Source: an uncultured Pirellulaceae bacterium
GTDB lineage: Bacteria; Planctomycetota; Planctomycetia; Pirellulales; Pirellulaceae
Reading direction: 5' to 3'
Assembly: GCA_938082855.1 (NCBI GenBank)
Contig: CALKCC010000057.1
Coordinates: 1 to 32,034 of the forward strand
DNA length: 32,034 nucleotides
Under the pieces are notes generated by a model. It worked only from the letters and a program-made list of their open reading frames with translations, was not told the origin of the DNA and searched no databases. Every line of letters begins with the position of its first letter. Position 1 is the first letter of the stretch. This document shows positions 1 to 7,855 of this stretch, piece by piece. Made by a program: the position numbers and the translations under genes.

Positions 1-255
1 GACATCCTGGATGATAAGAAAGGTGAAGATCCAACACAGCGAGGTCAGAAATATGACCTGCTGCGACTGGTCACCAAAGGTCTGAGTAGAAACGAAAGAC
101 TTATTATCATTCTTTACTACTACGAAGAAATGACGATGAAAGAGATCGGAGCAACGCTTGATCTCAGTGAAAGTCGTGTAAGCCAAATGCATAGCAGTCT
201 GGTGCAGCGACTACAAAAGCAGTTAAGAAATCGCCGGGCCGAATTCGCTGCTTAG
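1..255 (+). CDS. RNA polymerase sigma factor, FliA/WhiG type (3' end only)
   Basis: The open frame enters from the window edge and ends at TAG 253-255, giving 84 residues. The visible part is sigma region 4: a helix with GLSRNERLIIILYYYEEM, then the helix-turn-helix with MKEIGATLDLSESRVSQMHS. The run LYYYEE..T.KEIG...LSESRVSQ is characteristic of the FliA/WhiG (sigma-28) branch of sigma-70 factors, which recognise the -35 element through this HTH and often direct motility or stress regulons. Regions 2 and 3 lie outside the window, so the exact subgroup cannot be fixed. The gene converges on the metalloprotease gene and shares a terminator with it. Family call is firm; the regulon is unknown. 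Confidence 0.87.
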   Translation, partial: DILDDKKGEDPTQRGQKYDLLRLVTKGLSRNERLIIILYYYEEMTMKEIGATLDLSESRVSQMHSSLVQRLQKQLRNRRAEFAA

Positions 256-272
256 TCATTGTTCATATCCAT

Positions 273-310
273 AAAAAAAGAGCGAGGTGCTAAAGCCTCG
301 CTCTTTTTTT
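273..310. terminator. Bidirectional rho-independent terminator
   Basis: A perfect 15-bp inverted repeat (273-287 against 296-310) has the GC-rich core GAGCGAGG/CCTCGCTC, an 8-nt loop, an A-run on the left and a T-run on the right. It therefore works on either strand. It sits between two convergent genes, the sigma factor (plus) and the metalloprotease (minus), and should end both transcripts. Confidence 0.9.
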
Positions 311-327
311 ATTGGCATCGAAACTGA

Positions 328-3117
328 TTATTTAGAAATAACAAAATCAGCTTCCATCGCTTTGGTAATCGCGTTTTCAACTTCTTCCAGATGAGCACGA
401 CTGTAAGCATCAAGCTTTTCAGCATTCGCTTCGCGGTAAGTAGCGATCCGACCTGCAAGTGCTCGCAATTGCACTCTGGCAAGATTGGAAATCGGCTTGA
501 ACGATTCGTTGCTACCGTTGTTCGTCATCGAAAGATCGATCAGACGATTAACATGCTCACGTTGCAAATTGCGACGCAGGCTTGAGATCGCCGGTTTACG
601 CACATTGGTGGCCGCCTCTAAAGGAGCTCCTAGCTCACCCCAGATAGCACCGGTAACCGTATCCAAAACCTCGGGAAGCGTGAGGGCATCCTGATCGGCT
701 GGAATTCTAAATTCGTTGTCATAAACCCGTCGAAGCGTCGTAGGGTTCAGAACCGAAGTCAAAGTACTGGCCTGCAGGGCACCAACACGATCATGGATCG
801 GCCAGTCATAATCCCGCATGGCACTGCTGACAGATCGATCCAATGACTTGGACGTAGTCATCCTCTCAAGCAATTCCGGAGTCAGAGCGTAGATCTCATC
901 ATGGAATGATGTTTCCACAACAAATTTCAAGGCAGCACGCTGCTGTTCGACGGGAACAACCTGCAGAGGTGCTCGATTGCCTTCATCACCCTTCTTATCT
1001 CGCAGTACATGAACACCGCCGATCCAGTTTGCCATCATGCTAATCGCACGGGCCTGCATGGAAAGTGTGATTTCGTAACCACGACGAGCTTTCGTCCAGC
1101 TGTCACCGTCTTTCACAAATTTATCGAGAATCTGAGTACGATGATGAGACGCTAGCTGAATCTGTTCCTGAGCAAAATTCAAGGGATCCTTGCCATAGTC
1201 GTAACGACGAGCAAGCGGGTCTGGCCCGGAGGTGTCTTCGTCCGTTGCAAACTGAAGCTTCGGATCGGTGACTCGAGCTAAAATCGGCTTGAGGTCCGGA
1301 CTAAATGAATATCCATACTCGATCGCCCAGTAGTCATAGGGACCGACACCGAGCATCGCGTAATCACCTTGGGCGTCACCGGCATCGAAACGAATATTGG
1401 TGGGAGTATAGTCCATGACAGACCCAACAATCGGTTTACCTGCATTTGCCGCAGTATTGATTTCATCCAACGTATACGCTGACGAGGCTTTGAAGTTATG
1501 ACGAAGCCCTAAGGTGTGTCCAACTTCATGCGCGACAAGATGATATAGTTGCGGGCCGATGAAAGATTCCGGCATCCCATCCAGAATTACGTCCTCTTCC
1601 TTTTCAGCTTCTCCATCTTCTCCGTCACCAGCATCACCGGCTTTATCGTCTAAAGCGTTAATCTGGTGCACCATTCGCATTACAGCAACATCGAAGGCCA
1701 TGCCACGAGCAGCGAGGCAGGATCCATTTACCTGAGAAGTTCGGCCAATCAAACCGTCATACTCATCGTCACCAAGAAGAGTTCCATCCACCTTGGTCAA
1801 AGGATGACCACTGAAAGGCTCATTGCTCATTTCGGCAAATTTACCACGCAAGTGAGCTCGTTGTGATGGATGAGCAAAGGAAAGACGAGGATCCCAATTG
1901 GGGTTCTCAGCTAACCAGCCAAGTGTTTCAGCACTGTAACCTTCCATCATGATTCGTGGTAACAAACTATCGAATTCATATCGGAAGTGGCGGATCCAAC
2001 CGTCAGTTAGGATGATATCCGCATCAAGAATCTGTCCTGTATTCGGGTCAACGCGGCTTGGCCCAATGGCTGTACCGACATCATTATTCAACCAGCGAAC
2101 AAAGTTGTACCGGACGTCTTCTGGGTCCTTGTCCATATGGGCGCCAGTCTGAGCGTCCTGATAGTAGACTTCGATGGCGTCTGAGATACCGATCTTTTCG
2201 AAGGCATCATTCCAGGCCAACACACCGTCTTTGACCCACCTGCGATACCGCACGGGAGTCGTGTGTTCTACATAAAAGATGATTGGATTTTTCGGTGGGC
2301 TAACCTTCAAACGTGGATCACGCTTTTCCAAGTGCCAGCGATTAATGAAACGCACTTTGGTCTTGTCATCGTCGTACTGTCCCAAGTCACTGAACGATGT
2401 CGTAAAGTATCCAATGCGTTCATCGGCCATACGTGGACGATAGCCCGATTTCGAATTCAGTTCAGAGATACTGTAGTGAATTGACGAAAGCTTGCCTGAG
2501 GAGGTTGGTAACTCAAATGCCAACTCCACGTTGAGTGGAAACGCTTTGGATTTCTGTAGTTTGTACAACCCTATCAATTCTTGATTGCGGAATTGAGGGC
2601 CAAAGAATTTCGTGGCCTTCCCAACCAGAAGATAATCTAGGTCGATCACCGGACCACCCCCAGGGCCGATCGTAACGATCGGTACATTCAGGATCATGCT
2701 GTCTGTGAACAGACGGTTTACAGAAGCAGATGATTCCGGATCGCCCGATGCTCGGGTATCAAGATCTGGAGCGATCAGCGCGAGTCGATTGTTATAACGT
2801 CGCCAGTAAACATACATTTCACCGGATTGAAGTCCGGCATACTTATCACCACTAGCCACAGTTAATGCAAAGAAGTATCGCTTGGTGGCATAGTTAGGAG
2901 GTAATTCAGCGTAGACGTTGCCATCTTTGGGACGTACGTACAATGTGTACATGCTCCGAGCACCATCCGCGGTCGAAACAACTTTTTCGTAACCGTTTAA
3001 AACCTGAGAATGTGGAGGGTATTCAGGTTTCGGTGGTGGCGGTCCGTCCTGTGCGAACGATGGACCTGTCAATAAAGTAGCCACTAAAAGGATAGCTAGA
3101 GAGGATAAGTATTTCAT
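328..3117 (-). CDS. Secreted zinc-dependent metalloprotease (metzincin-like, DUF5117/DUF4953 type)
   Basis: The protein is 929 aa from the ATG at 3117. That start is preferred over an in-frame TTG at 3156 because it begins directly with a signal peptide (MKYLSSLAILLVATLLTG..FAQ) and has AGGAAAA upstream at good spacing. The zinc site HEVGHTLGLRH lies at about residues 530-540 (His530, Glu531, His534, His540). A downstream SVMDY is a probable Met-turn, so the fold is metzincin-like. The long N-terminal half, containing blocks such as IGYFTTSFSDLGQYD, matches the large DUF5118/DUF5117/DUF4953 zinc metalloproteases common in planctomycetes and Bacteroidetes. An acidic low-complexity insert (DGEDGEAEKEED) sits just before the active site. 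Likely exported; substrate unknown. It is downstream of the sulfatase on the same strand, separated by a repeat-rich gap, so co-transcription is doubtful. Confidence 0.85.
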   Translation of the reverse strand: MKYLSSLAILLVATLLTGPSFAQDGPPPPKPEYPPHSQVLNGYEKVVSTADGARSMYTLYVRPKDGNVYAELPPNYATKRYFFALTVASGDKYAGLQSGEMYVYWRRYNNRLALIAPDLDTRASGDPESSASVNRLFTDSMILNVPIVTIGPGGGPVIDLDYLLVGKATKFFGPQFRNQELIGLYKLQKSKAFPLNVELAFELPTSSGKLSSIHYSISELNSKSGYRPRMADERIGYFTTSFSDLGQYDDDKTKVRFINRWHLEKRDPRLKVSPPKNPIIFYVEHTTPVRYRRWVKDGVLAWNDAFEKIGISDAIEVYYQDAQTGAHMDKDPEDVRYNFVRWLNNDVGTAIGPSRVDPNTGQILDADIILTDGWIRHFRYEFDSLLPRIMMEGYSAETLGWLAENPNWDPRLSFAHPSQRAHLRGKFAEMSNEPFSGHPLTKVDGTLLGDDEYDGLIGRTSQVNGSCLAARGMAFDVAVMRMVHQINALDDKAGDAGDGEDGEAEKEEDVILDGMPESFIGPQLYHLVAHEVGHTLGLRHNFKASSAYTLDEINTAANAGKPIVGSVMDYTPTNIRFDAGDAQGDYAMLGVGPYDYWAIEYGYSFSPDLKPILARVTDPKLQFATDEDTSGPDPLARRYDYGKDPLNFAQEQIQLASHHRTQILDKFVKDGDSWTKARRGYEITLSMQARAISMMANWIGGVHVLRDKKGDEGNRAPLQVVPVEQQRAALKFVVETSFHDEIYALTPELLERMTTSKSLDRSVSSAMRDYDWPIHDRVGALQASTLTSVLNPTTLRRVYDNEFRIPADQDALTLPEVLDTVTGAIWGELGAPLEAATNVRKPAISSLRRNLQREHVNRLIDLSMTNNGSNESFKPISNLARVQLRALAGRIATYREANAEKLDAYSRAHLEEVENAITKAMEADFVISK

Positions 3118-3329
3118 GGGACGTTTTCCTACGGCGTAATCGTTGAATAAACGCAAACATTGCGCAGTTCAGATATCCCTTTAAGATAGTTCACAACAGA
3201 CCGTGTGAAAATGTAACGATCAGGAAAACTGGAAAAGATACGGGTTCTATGACGGATAACCGTTACAACCCTTGTAAGCATCGATCGTGCAAGTTTACCC
3301 GCCGTAGCCTGAAGCCCAATCCAGACCCA

Positions 3330-3465
3330 ATTGACCATTTAACCAATTAACCATTTAGCCATTTAACCAAATGCCAATGGTCAATGAACAATGGCTCATT
3401 GGACAATTGAAAATACTGACAATTGTCTAATTGTTTAATTGGCCAACTGGTTAAATGGTTAAATG
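3330..3465. repeat. AT-rich inverted-repeat / low-complexity patch in the 3118-3467 gap
   Basis: The 350-bp gap between the sulfatase stop and the metalloprotease start has no credible gene. Its sulfatase-proximal part is built from variants of an 8-mer (ATTTAACC, AATTAACC, ATTTAGCC). Several lie on the left arm (about 3336-3370) and their reverse complements (GGTTAAATGGTTAAATG) on the right arm (about 3448-3464). Between them are many ATTG/CAAT words, including CAATTG at 3414 and 3420. The arms can fold into a large imperfect hairpin immediately after the sulfatase stop codon, which could end or stabilise that transcript. The rest of the gap (3157-3329) shows nothing recognisable. Confidence 0.6.
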
Positions 3466-3467
3466 TC

Positions 3468-5180
3468 TCACCGTTTCTTCAAATACGCAAAGTAACTTCC
3501 TCTCACTTTGCCATCTTTGAGTTTCATTTTGGTGAGGAGGTCATTTTCGCCTTGCTGCAATTCAACTTCAAAGACAACGGAAGTTGCGCCGGCTGGGATT
3601 TCCTGAGTGATCGTCTGACCGCCGATTTCGATGGTCGCACTCACAGCGTCCATCGCTTTGTCCACGTGACGAGGCCAACGCCGAAGCTCGATCTGATACT
3701 TCGCATCTTCGGCAATATTCAACGCCCAGTAGCCATTACCAATCGAGCCGCTCATGACATGGTTTTGGTGCCACGGAGTATTGGTATTGTTTGTATGCCA
3801 GTCATGAGAATGAAGTAGTGACTCGGGCTGCGCTTTGTAACCGACGCCGATGCGGACCGTCATATCAAAGGCTGGCGAGAGACTTTTCCACCAGGCTTCG
3901 TATGCATCAGAAAGTTTCTTAGCTACGTCCGGATGCTTTTCAAAGACATTATTCTCTTGCCCTGGATCTGCTTTGATGTCGTACAACTGGTTTTGATTCA
4001 GCAAACGCCAGCGTTCTGACATTACGGCATAGTTTCGATACTTCTCAACATTTTCTACTCGCTGAGAATGGACCGTTAGGATTCTGTCTCGTAAGGATTC
4101 TTTGTCACCGTACAAGATGGATTTCAGGCTTTCGCCGTCCCGCTCACTAGCTCGAACGTCTTCCAATTCACAGAGCTCTGCCAGAGTTGGTAACACATCA
4201 ATGTGGGCACAAAGGGTATTAACATCCCGACCGCCGGTGAGTTCACCGTTGGGCCAGCGGATAAACATGGGGACACGATGACCGCCGTCAAAGTTAGATC
4301 CTTTACCGGCACGCATACCTGCGTTAAACCCTTTCCATGTTCCGTTTTTCGTGGGCCGCCAACCTGCAGCACTTCCGTTGTCGGTGGTAAACACGAGGAT
4401 CGTGTTATCGGCGATCTTCAATTCATCGAGCTTCGCCATCAATTTCCCCATGTTCTCGTCGATGTTTTCAACCATCCCATAGAACTCTGCCTGAGGTGAA
4501 CCCACACCCTTTTCTTTGTAAGGATCTGAGTATTTCTCGGCTACTAGATAAGGACCGTGAGGAGCATTGGTAGAGATGTATGCGAAAAACGGTTTCTTGC
4601 GATTTCGTTCGATGAATTTAAGAGCATCGTCAAACCAGACGTCTGTGCAATAACCCGTTTGAGCTTCCGGCTTTCCATTTCTCCAGTAGGTGTCATCGAA
4701 GTAGTCGTTGCCCCAGAAGTCTGGCCCCTGTCCAACGCCCCCGCCACCATGGATGAAGGTGTAATCAAAACCCTGATCCTGAGGACGTACGGGATAGTTG
4801 TCGCCTAAGTGCCACTTACCAAACATGCCGGTGGTATAGCCGCCATCTCGAAAGACTTCGGCAACAGTGTATTCCTGGCTGTTCATCAGGCTACGACCCA
4901 TGATCGTGTGCCAGACGCCGGTACGAGTCGAGTAGCGTCCGGTCATCAGAGCACTTCGAGTCGGCGAACAGGTGGGGTCGACGTGGTAGTCGGTCAGCCG
5001 CACACTTTGCGAATGTAATTCGTCAAGATTGGGAGTTTGGATCATGGAGTTTCCATGAGCTCCCACGTCTCCGTAGCCCTGATCATCTGTGATTACAACA
5101 ATGACATTAGGCTGACTTTCTTTCGCCATCGCTGGAAGCGTCCAGCCGGCAACTACAAGTAGAATCAGAAAGCGATGCAT
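3468..5180 (-). CDS. Secreted sulfatase (arylsulfatase family, formylglycine type)
   Basis: The protein is 570 aa with an N-terminal signal peptide (MHRFLILLVVAGWTLPAMA). The alkaline-phosphatase-like metal site begins with ITDDQGYGD (Asp32-Asp33). The sulfatase signature CSPTRSALMTGRY has Cys71 in C-x-P-x-R, the residue converted to formylglycine by a sulfatase-maturating enzyme. FGKWHLG and FTTDNGS are further conserved blocks with calcium and active-site residues. A C-terminal beta-rich region of about 120 residues follows the catalytic domain. It hydrolyses sulfate esters, probably of sulfated polysaccharides, in the periplasm or outside the cell; substrate cannot be told. An inverted repeat covers its Shine-Dalgarno (see 5190-5239). 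It follows the YugP-type peptidase on the same strand after 113 bp. Confidence 0.92.
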   Translation of the reverse strand: MHRFLILLVVAGWTLPAMAKESQPNVIVVITDDQGYGDVGAHGNSMIQTPNLDELHSQSVRLTDYHVDPTCSPTRSALMTGRYSTRTGVWHTIMGRSLMNSQEYTVAEVFRDGGYTTGMFGKWHLGDNYPVRPQDQGFDYTFIHGGGGVGQGPDFWGNDYFDDTYWRNGKPEAQTGYCTDVWFDDALKFIERNRKKPFFAYISTNAPHGPYLVAEKYSDPYKEKGVGSPQAEFYGMVENIDENMGKLMAKLDELKIADNTILVFTTDNGSAAGWRPTKNGTWKGFNAGMRAGKGSNFDGGHRVPMFIRWPNGELTGGRDVNTLCAHIDVLPTLAELCELEDVRASERDGESLKSILYGDKESLRDRILTVHSQRVENVEKYRNYAVMSERWRLLNQNQLYDIKADPGQENNVFEKHPDVAKKLSDAYEAWWKSLSPAFDMTVRIGVGYKAQPESLLHSHDWHTNNTNTPWHQNHVMSGSIGNGYWALNIAEDAKYQIELRRWPRHVDKAMDAVSATIEIGGQTITQEIPAGATSVVFEVELQQGENDLLTKMKLKDGKVRGSYFAYLKKR

Positions 5181-5189
5181 GCTTCAGGT

Positions 5190-5239
5190 ACTCCGTGGTG
5201 CATTTCGTTGAATTGACTTCAATCAATGTACCACAGAGT
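5190..5239 (-). promoter_or_regulatory. Leader inverted repeat masking the sulfatase ribosome binding site
   Basis: On the minus strand ACTCTGTGGT (5239-5230) is followed 30 nt later by ACCACGGAGT (5199-5190), a 10-bp inverted repeat with one G-T wobble. The intervening loop contains a smaller TTGAA/TTCAA repeat. The GGAG in the second arm is the best Shine-Dalgarno for the sulfatase ATG at 5180, so the fold would hide it. No U-run follows, so this is not a simple terminator. A regulatory role is inference. Confidence 0.45.
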
Positions 5240-5293
5240 CCTAACGAGTAAATCCAAACGAAATGAATTCTCTCGGAGAATCTGTTGCACCGA

Positions 5294-6007
5294 TTAATCT
5301 CGGGAAGCAGCGGCAGCGCGCATGAGATAGTAGGCTAGTGTTAATAGTGTCGTCACCATCGCTGCGACATAGGTCATGGCGGCAGCACCCAACACTTTAT
5401 CCATACCACGGCGTTCTTCCGGGTAGATGATTCCCGCGTCGACCACGATCTGCTTGGCTCGCTTTGTTGCGTCAAATTCCACGGGTAGAGTGACCAACTG
5501 AAAGAGCAGTACCAGGCTAAACAGACCTGCCCCAATATAAACGACTGTTTTACCAGCCCCTACACCGCCGGACGCGTACAACATGATCAGGCCAAGCACC
5601 ATCACGATGTAGCCCAGTGAATTACCGATGGAGCAAAGTGGTACGAGCTTTGAGCGTAACCGCAGTGGGCCATAGTTTTCTGCATCTTGCAAAGCATGCC
5701 CGGCTTCATGAGCAGCGATGCCTATCGAGGCGACGGACGTACCTGTATACACCTTGGAAGACAGAGCCAATTGTTTGGACACTGGATTGTAATGATCAGA
5801 AAGCAGACCGGCGGTTTGCACCACATCGACGTGCTGCAAACCTGCGCGATCTAATAACATCCGTGCCGCCTGAGCTCCGGTGTATCCATTCATGGATCCA
5901 ACTCGCGAGTACTTATTAAAAGCGGCTTTCACTCGCATGCTGCAAAAACCGGAGATCAGAAGTGACGGTAGTAATACCCAAATGATGTATTGGAAATCGT
6001 AAAACAC
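5294..6007 (-). CDS. Membrane zinc metallopeptidase, YugP family (Zn_peptidase_2)
   Basis: The protein is 237 aa. It starts with a membrane segment (YIIWVLLPSLLISGF). A cytoplasmic region contains NGYTGAQAARMLLDRAGL and then the zinc motif AAHEAGHALQ (His100, Glu101, His104). Two hydrophobic segments follow (about 122-165) and one more lies near the C-terminus. This order matches the YugP-like neutral zinc metallopeptidase family (PF04298), whose members are about 225-235 aa and whose physiological substrates are poorly known. Its start is 35 bp after the Hsp20 stop on the same strand, so the two are probably one transcript, which would fit a membrane protein quality-control role. Family is firm; function is inference. 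Confidence 0.9.
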   Translation of the reverse strand: MFYDFQYIIWVLLPSLLISGFCSMRVKAAFNKYSRVGSMNGYTGAQAARMLLDRAGLQHVDVVQTAGLLSDHYNPVSKQLALSSKVYTGTSVASIGIAAHEAGHALQDAENYGPLRLRSKLVPLCSIGNSLGYIVMVLGLIMLYASGGVGAGKTVVYIGAGLFSLVLLFQLVTLPVEFDATKRAKQIVVDAGIIYPEERRGMDKVLGAAAMTYVAAMVTTLLTLAYYLMRAAAASRD

Positions 6008-6041
6008 GGTATGTCATTCCTAAATGAATATGGAACTTAAG

Positions 6042-6473
6042 TTAGGCTAAGTCTATTTTACGCGCTTTTGCCTTGGCTTTCTTCCCCAATGTGATCGTAA
6101 GCAGTCCATTGACCAACTTAGCATCCACCGTATCGGAATCAACTGAGGTAGGAAGCTTGTATTCTTTCTTGATAGTCCCATAACGCTGGTAGCCTGACAC
6201 CAGACTGCCATCTCGAGATTCCGGAGCGGATCGTTCTCCCTGGACGGACAACACTCCGGTCGGCAGGATCTCGATAGCGACGTCTTCCTGAGCAAAGCCT
6301 GGTAGCTCCATCTCAAGGACAAACCCTGAATCCTGTTCCCAGATTGAGACGTTTGGTTCGAGAGTTTGCTGACCTGACTGATTGGCACGAGTCTCTAAAC
6401 CAAATACTCGGTTCATCTCGTCCTGCAACCAACTCAACTCGGCGTGAAACGGACTTTTACGTGTAATCAACAT
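6042..6473 (-). CDS. Small heat shock protein, Hsp20/alpha-crystallin family
   Basis: The protein is 143 aa, normal for bacterial Hsp20. The alpha-crystallin domain runs from about residue 40 to 130: NVSIWEQDSGFVLEMELPGF opens it and TGVLSVQGERS with LVNGLLTITLGKK closes it. The short lysine-rich tail (KAKAKARKIDLA) lacks a clear I-x-I motif. It is an ATP-independent holdase that prevents aggregation in the cytoplasm. AGGAG sits about 9 nt before the ATG, a strong ribosome binding site. It leads the YugP peptidase gene and lies beside the repeat-rich 6474-6892 gap, which must contain its promoter; no CIRCE or ROSE-like element was recognised. Confidence 0.93.
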   Translation of the reverse strand: MLITRKSPFHAELSWLQDEMNRVFGLETRANQSGQQTLEPNVSIWEQDSGFVLEMELPGFAQEDVAIEILPTGVLSVQGERSAPESRDGSLVSGYQRYGTIKKEYKLPTSVDSDTVDAKLVNGLLTITLGKKAKAKARKIDLA

Positions 6474-6546
6474 AATCTTAGTCTCCTAAATTTCGGCACT
6501 GTAACTTCTCTACCCCCAAAGAATGCAATCACCATGCCAAAACCCG

Positions 6547-6559
6547 GTGCCACCCACTC
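6547..6559 (-). repeat. Extra copy of the 13-bp GAGTGGGTGGCAC core (outside the element)
   Basis: GTGCCACCCACTC is identical to the core of the right terminal repeat at 6868-6885, in inverse orientation. It lies 36 bp outside the left terminus of the MITE-like element and may be the end of an older insertion. Confidence 0.6.
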
Positions 6560-6582
6560 CAACTCCACTGAATCCGAGCCAG

Positions 6583-6885
6583 AATAAGTGACACCCACTC
6601 ATTCCAATTCTCTCTCATGCCTCAAAAACACTACAAAACCAGTGGTTTTACAATTATTTCCACCTGCAACTATCTCTCTGAGGATTCATGCGGCAAGATC
6701 GCAGGATCCCTGGGATTCCTCGAAAGAATCAAAAGCGGCAGCCAACCAAGAGTGGGTGGCACTCATTAAACATGCCAATACGACATCTCGGAGTGTCATT
6801 TAGGCAGCTTTCGCAACATTTAATATACCACCCTATGTGGGTATTTATAGAGCTGAGTAGCTTCTCCGAGTGGGTGGCACTTATT
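6583..6885. mobile_element. MITE-like element with 18-bp terminal inverted repeats
   Basis: AATAAGTGACACCCACTC (6583-6600) and GAGTGGGTGGCACTTATT (6868-6885) are inverted repeats matching at 17 of 18 positions, 303 bp end to end. The 13-bp core GTGCCACCCACTC occurs again just outside the left end (6547-6559) and, inverted, inside the element (6750-6762), which suggests nested or decayed copies. No transposase reading frame of useful size and no clear target-site duplication are visible. The element occupies most of the 419-bp gap (6474-6892) between hsp20 and the SDR gene. It could be a non-autonomous transposon or a REP/RAYT-type palindrome cluster. Confidence 0.6.
6750..6762 (+). repeat. 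Internal copy of the 13-bp GAGTGGGTGGCAC core
   Basis: The sequence continues as GAGTGGGTGGCACTCATT and so resembles the right terminus (CACTTATT) with one change. It could be the right end of a nested element whose left end is the copy at 6547 or 6583. Confidence 0.6.
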
Positions 6886-6892
6886 GGGGGAT

Positions 6893-7621
6893 TTAAGTGA
6901 GAGAACGGCCGGAGTCTAGCTTGATCGAGGTGCCAGTTGCCATTGGATTTTCAAGAAAGAACTCGACGGCATGGCAAAAAGCTTCAGGATCGTCCACATG
7001 ATGAGTGGGTGTCACCGATTCAATTTCCTGGCGTTTTGAAGGAGCTAGGTCATCTGGGAAGAGGATATTACCCGGGTGAATGCAATTGACTCGGATTTTG
7101 GAGTTCAAGGCAGCAAGTTCAATCGCCAATGCTTTAGTAGCTGACTCGATTCCTGCTTTTGACAAAAAGTAGGCTAAATAGCCGGGATAAGGGCGATCAA
7201 TGGCCCAATCACCGACAGTGACAATCGATCCGCCCGACCCCTGTTTCACCATTTGTAAACCTACTTTTTGAGCACAAAGCACAGTTCCTAAAGCATTTAC
7301 CTGAAGCTGTTTTGACAAATCGTCAGCAGATAACTCTTGTAATGGAGTAGGTTTCCATAACGAAGCGAGTGTCACTAGAGCGTCAATGCGGCCATATTTC
7401 TCAACAATCTCAGTGACTAGACGATCAACTTGTCGCTCCGAAGTCACATCTGCCTCACAAAAGCAGGCATTTTCTCCCAGTTCTTCCGCCAACTGCCGAC
7501 CACACTCTGAATTATTCAAACCGTGCAATATGACGAAATACTCACGTTCGATGAGGTATTGAGCCAATCGAAAACCGACTCTTCTACGGCTACTTCCCGT
7601 GATTAGTGCTACTTGTTTCAT
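6893..7621 (-). CDS. SDR-family oxidoreductase, pteridine-reductase/FolM-like
   Basis: The protein is 242 aa with a Rossmann fold. Residues 8-16 form the nucleotide-binding loop TGSSRRRVG, whose arginines suggest NADPH. Asp58 (EADVT) binds the adenine side. Catalytic Tyr151 and Lys155 lie in YFLSK. The usual catalytic Ser is Asp138 (VGDWA), and the usual NNAG is VTLAS; both resemble pteridine reductases and FolM (dihydromonapterin reductase) rather than typical sugar or alcohol SDRs. Likely role: NADPH reduction of dihydropterins in the cytoplasm. The family is certain, the subfamily moderately so. The gene stands alone; its stop is only 7 bp from the repeat element, and one near-copy of the repeat core (7003-7015) lies inside the coding region. 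Confidence 0.8.
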   Translation of the reverse strand: MKQVALITGSSRRRVGFRLAQYLIEREYFVILHGLNNSECGRQLAEELGENACFCEADVTSERQVDRLVTEIVEKYGRIDALVTLASLWKPTPLQELSADDLSKQLQVNALGTVLCAQKVGLQMVKQGSGGSIVTVGDWAIDRPYPGYLAYFLSKAGIESATKALAIELAALNSKIRVNCIHPGNILFPDDLAPSKRQEIESVTPTHHVDDPEAFCHAVEFFLENPMATGTSIKLDSGRSLT

Positions 7622-7855
7622 AAGCCCTAATAGAATCCCCAGTCCTTATCTTTTCAATGATATTTGCTTTACCACTTCTATATATACAAGGTCGCCTGAG
7701 ATGAAGACCTCCATTCACTACACAATCAGGGTATATTGTAGGTTTGAATATTTGAGAATTATTTGATAATTCGACGAAACCTGTCGTTCTACCCAAGTGT
7801 TCAATCAATACAAGCAAAATACAAACTCATCTTTACACATAACAGGATTTCCCTA

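Noticed and set aside
3118-3156. TTG start extending the metalloprotease by 13 residues
   Set aside because: It would bury the signal peptide; the internal ATG at 3117 has AGGAAAA at good spacing.
3423-3818. 131-codon plus-strand frame
   Set aside because: It lies opposite the well-supported sulfatase C-terminus, starts in the AT-rich repeat patch and shows no recognisable domain.
6053-6388. 111-codon minus-strand frame
   Set aside because: Entirely inside hsp20 in another frame; the Hsp20 reading has a clear domain and a strong ribosome site.
6588-6900. Two plus-strand frames of about 70 codons in the repeat-rich gap
   Set aside because: They are made of the inverted repeats themselves, lack ribosome sites and have no protein-like pattern.
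7003-7015. Repeat-core copy inside the SDR gene as evidence of insertion into coding DNA
   Set aside because: The frame is uninterrupted and the match is 12 of 13 bases; chance or conversion cannot be told apart, so it is noted only within the repeat finding.
7763-7855. TTG start extending the Spy-like protein by 31 residues
   Set aside because: The extension lies before a clear signal peptide and has no ribosome site.
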